Shown here piece after piece: positions 62,463 to 64,000 of a stretch of DNA of 64,000 nucleotides. Position numbers and translations under genes: made by a program. Position 1 is the stretch's first letter; each line of letters starts with the position of its first letter. Source of the DNA: Triops longicaudatus (Eukaryota; Arthropoda; Branchiopoda; Notostraca; Triopsidae); assembly GCA_022885665.1 (NCBI GenBank), contig JAGQDJ010000195.1, positions 33,912 to 97,911 on the forward strand. The letters run 5' to 3'. Under the pieces are notes generated by a model that saw only the letters and a program-made list of their open reading frames with translations, ran no database searches and had not been told where the DNA came from.

Positions 62463-62501
62463 TTTAAATGCGGCCAGCTTGGTGATGGAAAGTCACTCAG
62501 T
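62463..62501 (+). promoter_or_regulatory. Core promoter of array gene 2
   Basis: TTTAAA at 62463-62468 and TCAGT at 62497-62501 match array gene 1 in sequence and spacing within an otherwise diverged flank. Confidence 0.6.
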
Positions 62502-62569
62502 TTATTTGGGGCGAAGTAGAACATACTACTCCCTTAACTAACTAATCTTAACCACTACTTTTGAAGAGA

Positions 62570-63142
62570 ATGAAGCTTTTCCTCATTAGTCTTGCCTGCC
62601 TTTGCGCAGTCGCTTTTGTTAGCGCAAGCGTAGAAGAAGAATCTTACCACCGCAGGGACGAGGTAGCCAAAACCGACGCCGCGAAGAAGCTGAAGAAAGA
62701 CATTCAAAGGAACACGTGGACGGCCGCCAAGGAAGATAACAAGGAACTGAACAAGGAACATACCAACAAAATCAAGAAACACGGCTACGAAGCGGAATGC
62801 ACTGACAAACTCAACCTGAAGAACCAGCACAAGAACACCGTCAGCCTCAAACAAGAACATGAACGAGACTGGGAAAAGGACAGGAAGAAGACCTACCGTA
62901 GGACCAAGGACGTTGACTTCAGGCGTCGCTCTGCATCCTGCAGTAACTCAAGAGAAAACTCCTGCTCCGGCTCCAACTCCAGTGAGGTCTACCGTGGACG
63001 TTACGGACGTCGATGCGGATGCGGCGGATGGGGCGGATGGGGCGGATGGGGCCATCCCTTTTACCACGGATTTGGAAACTGCGGATACCGACGCGGCCGA
63101 TGCGGTAGGAGATTTTGCACTAATAGTTTTCGACATACTTAA
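62570..63142 (+). CDS. Secreted cationic Cys-rich protein, array gene 2
   Basis: Paralogue of array gene 1, 190 residues when read unspliced. The signal peptide is identical (MKLFLISLACLCAVAFVSAS), the middle has changed at many amino acids, the basic stretch is nearly identical (DRKKTYRRTKDVDFRRRSAS), and the tail has an extra GGWGGWGGWG run and different Cys spacing (ENSCSGSN, RRCGCGG, GNCGYRRGRCG). An alternative splice from 63104 (donor GTAGGA) to 63309 would end at 63331 (185 residues, ending CRGNRY). The +1 frame 62859-63182 is also open and reaches the same relative stop as in gene 1. Function unknown; same possibilities as gene 1. Confidence 0.75.
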   Translation: MKLFLISLACLCAVAFVSASVEEESYHRRDEVAKTDAAKKLKKDIQRNTWTAAKEDNKELNKEHTNKIKKHGYEAECTDKLNLKNQHKNTVSLKQEHERDWEKDRKKTYRRTKDVDFRRRSASCSNSRENSCSGSNSSEVYRGRYGRRCGCGGWGGWGGWGHPFYHGFGNCGYRRGRCGRRFCTNSFRHT

Positions 63143-63304
63143 AAACGAAAAACAATCTTTGAGTCAAGAGAGTAAACATTAAGGTTATTATTTGTCTCAG
63201 ATTTTGTCTTAAAATATTTTTGTGTTTGCAACTAGTAAATAAGCTTTGCGTCAAGAAAGTAAACAGTAATATAATGAGATATAATCTGTAATAAACTATT
63301 TCTC

Positions 63305-63665
63305 TCAGGCTGCCGGGGAAATCGTTACTAAGGCAATTAAGGAACCTATTAAGGCAAACCGCGCCGTTGGTGTACGGCTGCTTCTGGAACTAACACATGG
63401 GCTACTTCCGAGTCGGACAGAGGATGAAGTGCTGGTTCAGAGAACGCTTTTGTTGGGATACGTGCAAGCTGTCTTTGGACCTGTCAAGTTCCGGATCTTT
63501 CTTTAATAGTGTTAAAGGGGAATTGCACTACATATTCAATACATTCGCACCTATGAAGCAAAACCGCCGCATTTTTTGTAGTATATTGAACAAGCCGCGT
63601 TTTTTGAGTAGGTTTTGTTTACTGGTGGTCGTGAACCAATTTTCAGATTCCTAAGGAACTAAAAA
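63305..63665 (+). repeat. 3' block of array gene 2
   Basis: Follows a clean acceptor (TTTCTCTCAG). Shares GGGCTACTTCCGAGTCGG, AGTGTTAAAGGGG, and AAGCAAAACCGCCGCA landmarks with the blocks at 60046 and 61150. Confidence 0.6.
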
Positions 63666-63739
63666 CTAATGCAATACAATGTGACGGGTATGATTTTGTC
63701 AGCTTTTAGCTACTGTGTTAGGAATTTGCGAAGACGAGT

Positions 63740-63890
63740 CTTAACTTTGCTGGACATATCAAGTCCCAAATCTTCCTATAGCCTACTACTCTTAAGGGGT
63801 AAACTGCACAATGTAATCACTAGAGGCGCACTAGCTAAAAGCTGTAGTTTTTCTCCTTATTTATGCTGAACAATCAAATTTTGCGCTACG
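63740..63890 (+). repeat. Orphan fourth 3' block
   Basis: GACATATCAAGTCCC, CTCTTAAGGGGTAAACTGCAC and CTCCTTATTTATGCTGAACAATCAAATTTTGC-type words match the ends of the other 3' blocks, but no coding block precedes it. It is probably a remnant of another gene copy. Confidence 0.45.
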
Positions 63891-63920
63891 TTTCATTTGG
63901 TATCGGTAGGGTTACCATCC

Positions 63921-64000
63921 GTCCTTAAATGATAAGGACAGTACTTAAATTTGGTATGCCCGTCCTTAAGGGTGTTTGTCCTTAAATATGTCCTTAAATG
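63921..64000. repeat. GTCCTTAA word repeats running off the window
   Basis: GTCCTTAA occurs at 63921, 63962, 63978 and 63990, with an AAGGAC inverse near 63934 and the palindrome CCTTAAGG at 63964. It looks like the edge of a satellite or transposon repeat; the rest lies outside the window. Confidence 0.5.

Noticed and set aside
1..64000. CRISPR arrays, operons and bacterial signals
   Set aside because: The DNA is intron-rich animal sequence; no spaced direct repeats or bacterial gene organisation are present.

Overview
This window is animal nuclear DNA, most likely from an arthropod of crustacean (daphniid-like branchiopod) type. The inference rests on many short introns (about 55-130 bp), arthropod-type genes (a Rhabdomere UV opsin, a DIP/lachesin-type Ig protein, an insect-type Cys-loop anion channel) and a pair of animal glycosyl hydrolase family 7 cellulases, which are known from crustaceans. 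I rebuilt exon-intron structures by eye from reading frame, splice signals and family knowledge. Most joined models close exactly in frame, but none has been checked against a transcript.

Layout. 71-3123 (+): 3' part of a proline-rich, coiled-coil protein. 5139-10492 (+): a complete 17-exon formin of the FRL/FMNL class. 12445-15270 and 15877-17385 (+): two tandem bestrophins, the second with fewer introns and a much shorter tail. 19789-27416 (-): an 11-exon three-Ig surface protein of the DIP/lachesin class. 27417-37024: about 9.6 kb without a recognisable gene. 37025-41958 (-): a 10-exon myotubularin-related pseudophosphatase (MTMR10/12 class). 42920-44572 and 45834-47570 (-): two tandem GH7 cellobiohydrolase-like genes with identical exon layout. 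49587-50000 (+): a small secreted Gly-rich protein. 50907-52843 (+): a UV-type opsin. 53708-55501 (+): a Cys-loop anion channel. 56168-57723 (+): a secreted protein with five 30-residue repeats and a Cys/Ser/Gly tail. 59402-63331 (+): a tandem array of fast-changing secreted cationic Cys-rich proteins, two intact and one broken, plus repeated 3' blocks.

The genes do not form one pathway. Several are tandem families (bestrophins, GH7, cationic secreted proteins), so local duplication is the main theme. The two GH7 enzymes would act together outside the cell on crystalline cellulose. The opsin and the ion channel are sensory/neuronal neighbours with no sign of co-regulation. The least explained part is the cationic secreted family at 59-64 kb, where a second reading frame stays open across the C-terminal half in both intact copies and nucleotide changes favour that second frame's third positions.

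Repeats: a dispersed element of about 300 bp occurs at 21268-21590, 35740-36030 and, inverted, 42315-42626. Its GGGAC-type end resembles the terminal inverted repeats of a 335-bp insertion in an intron of the first bestrophin.
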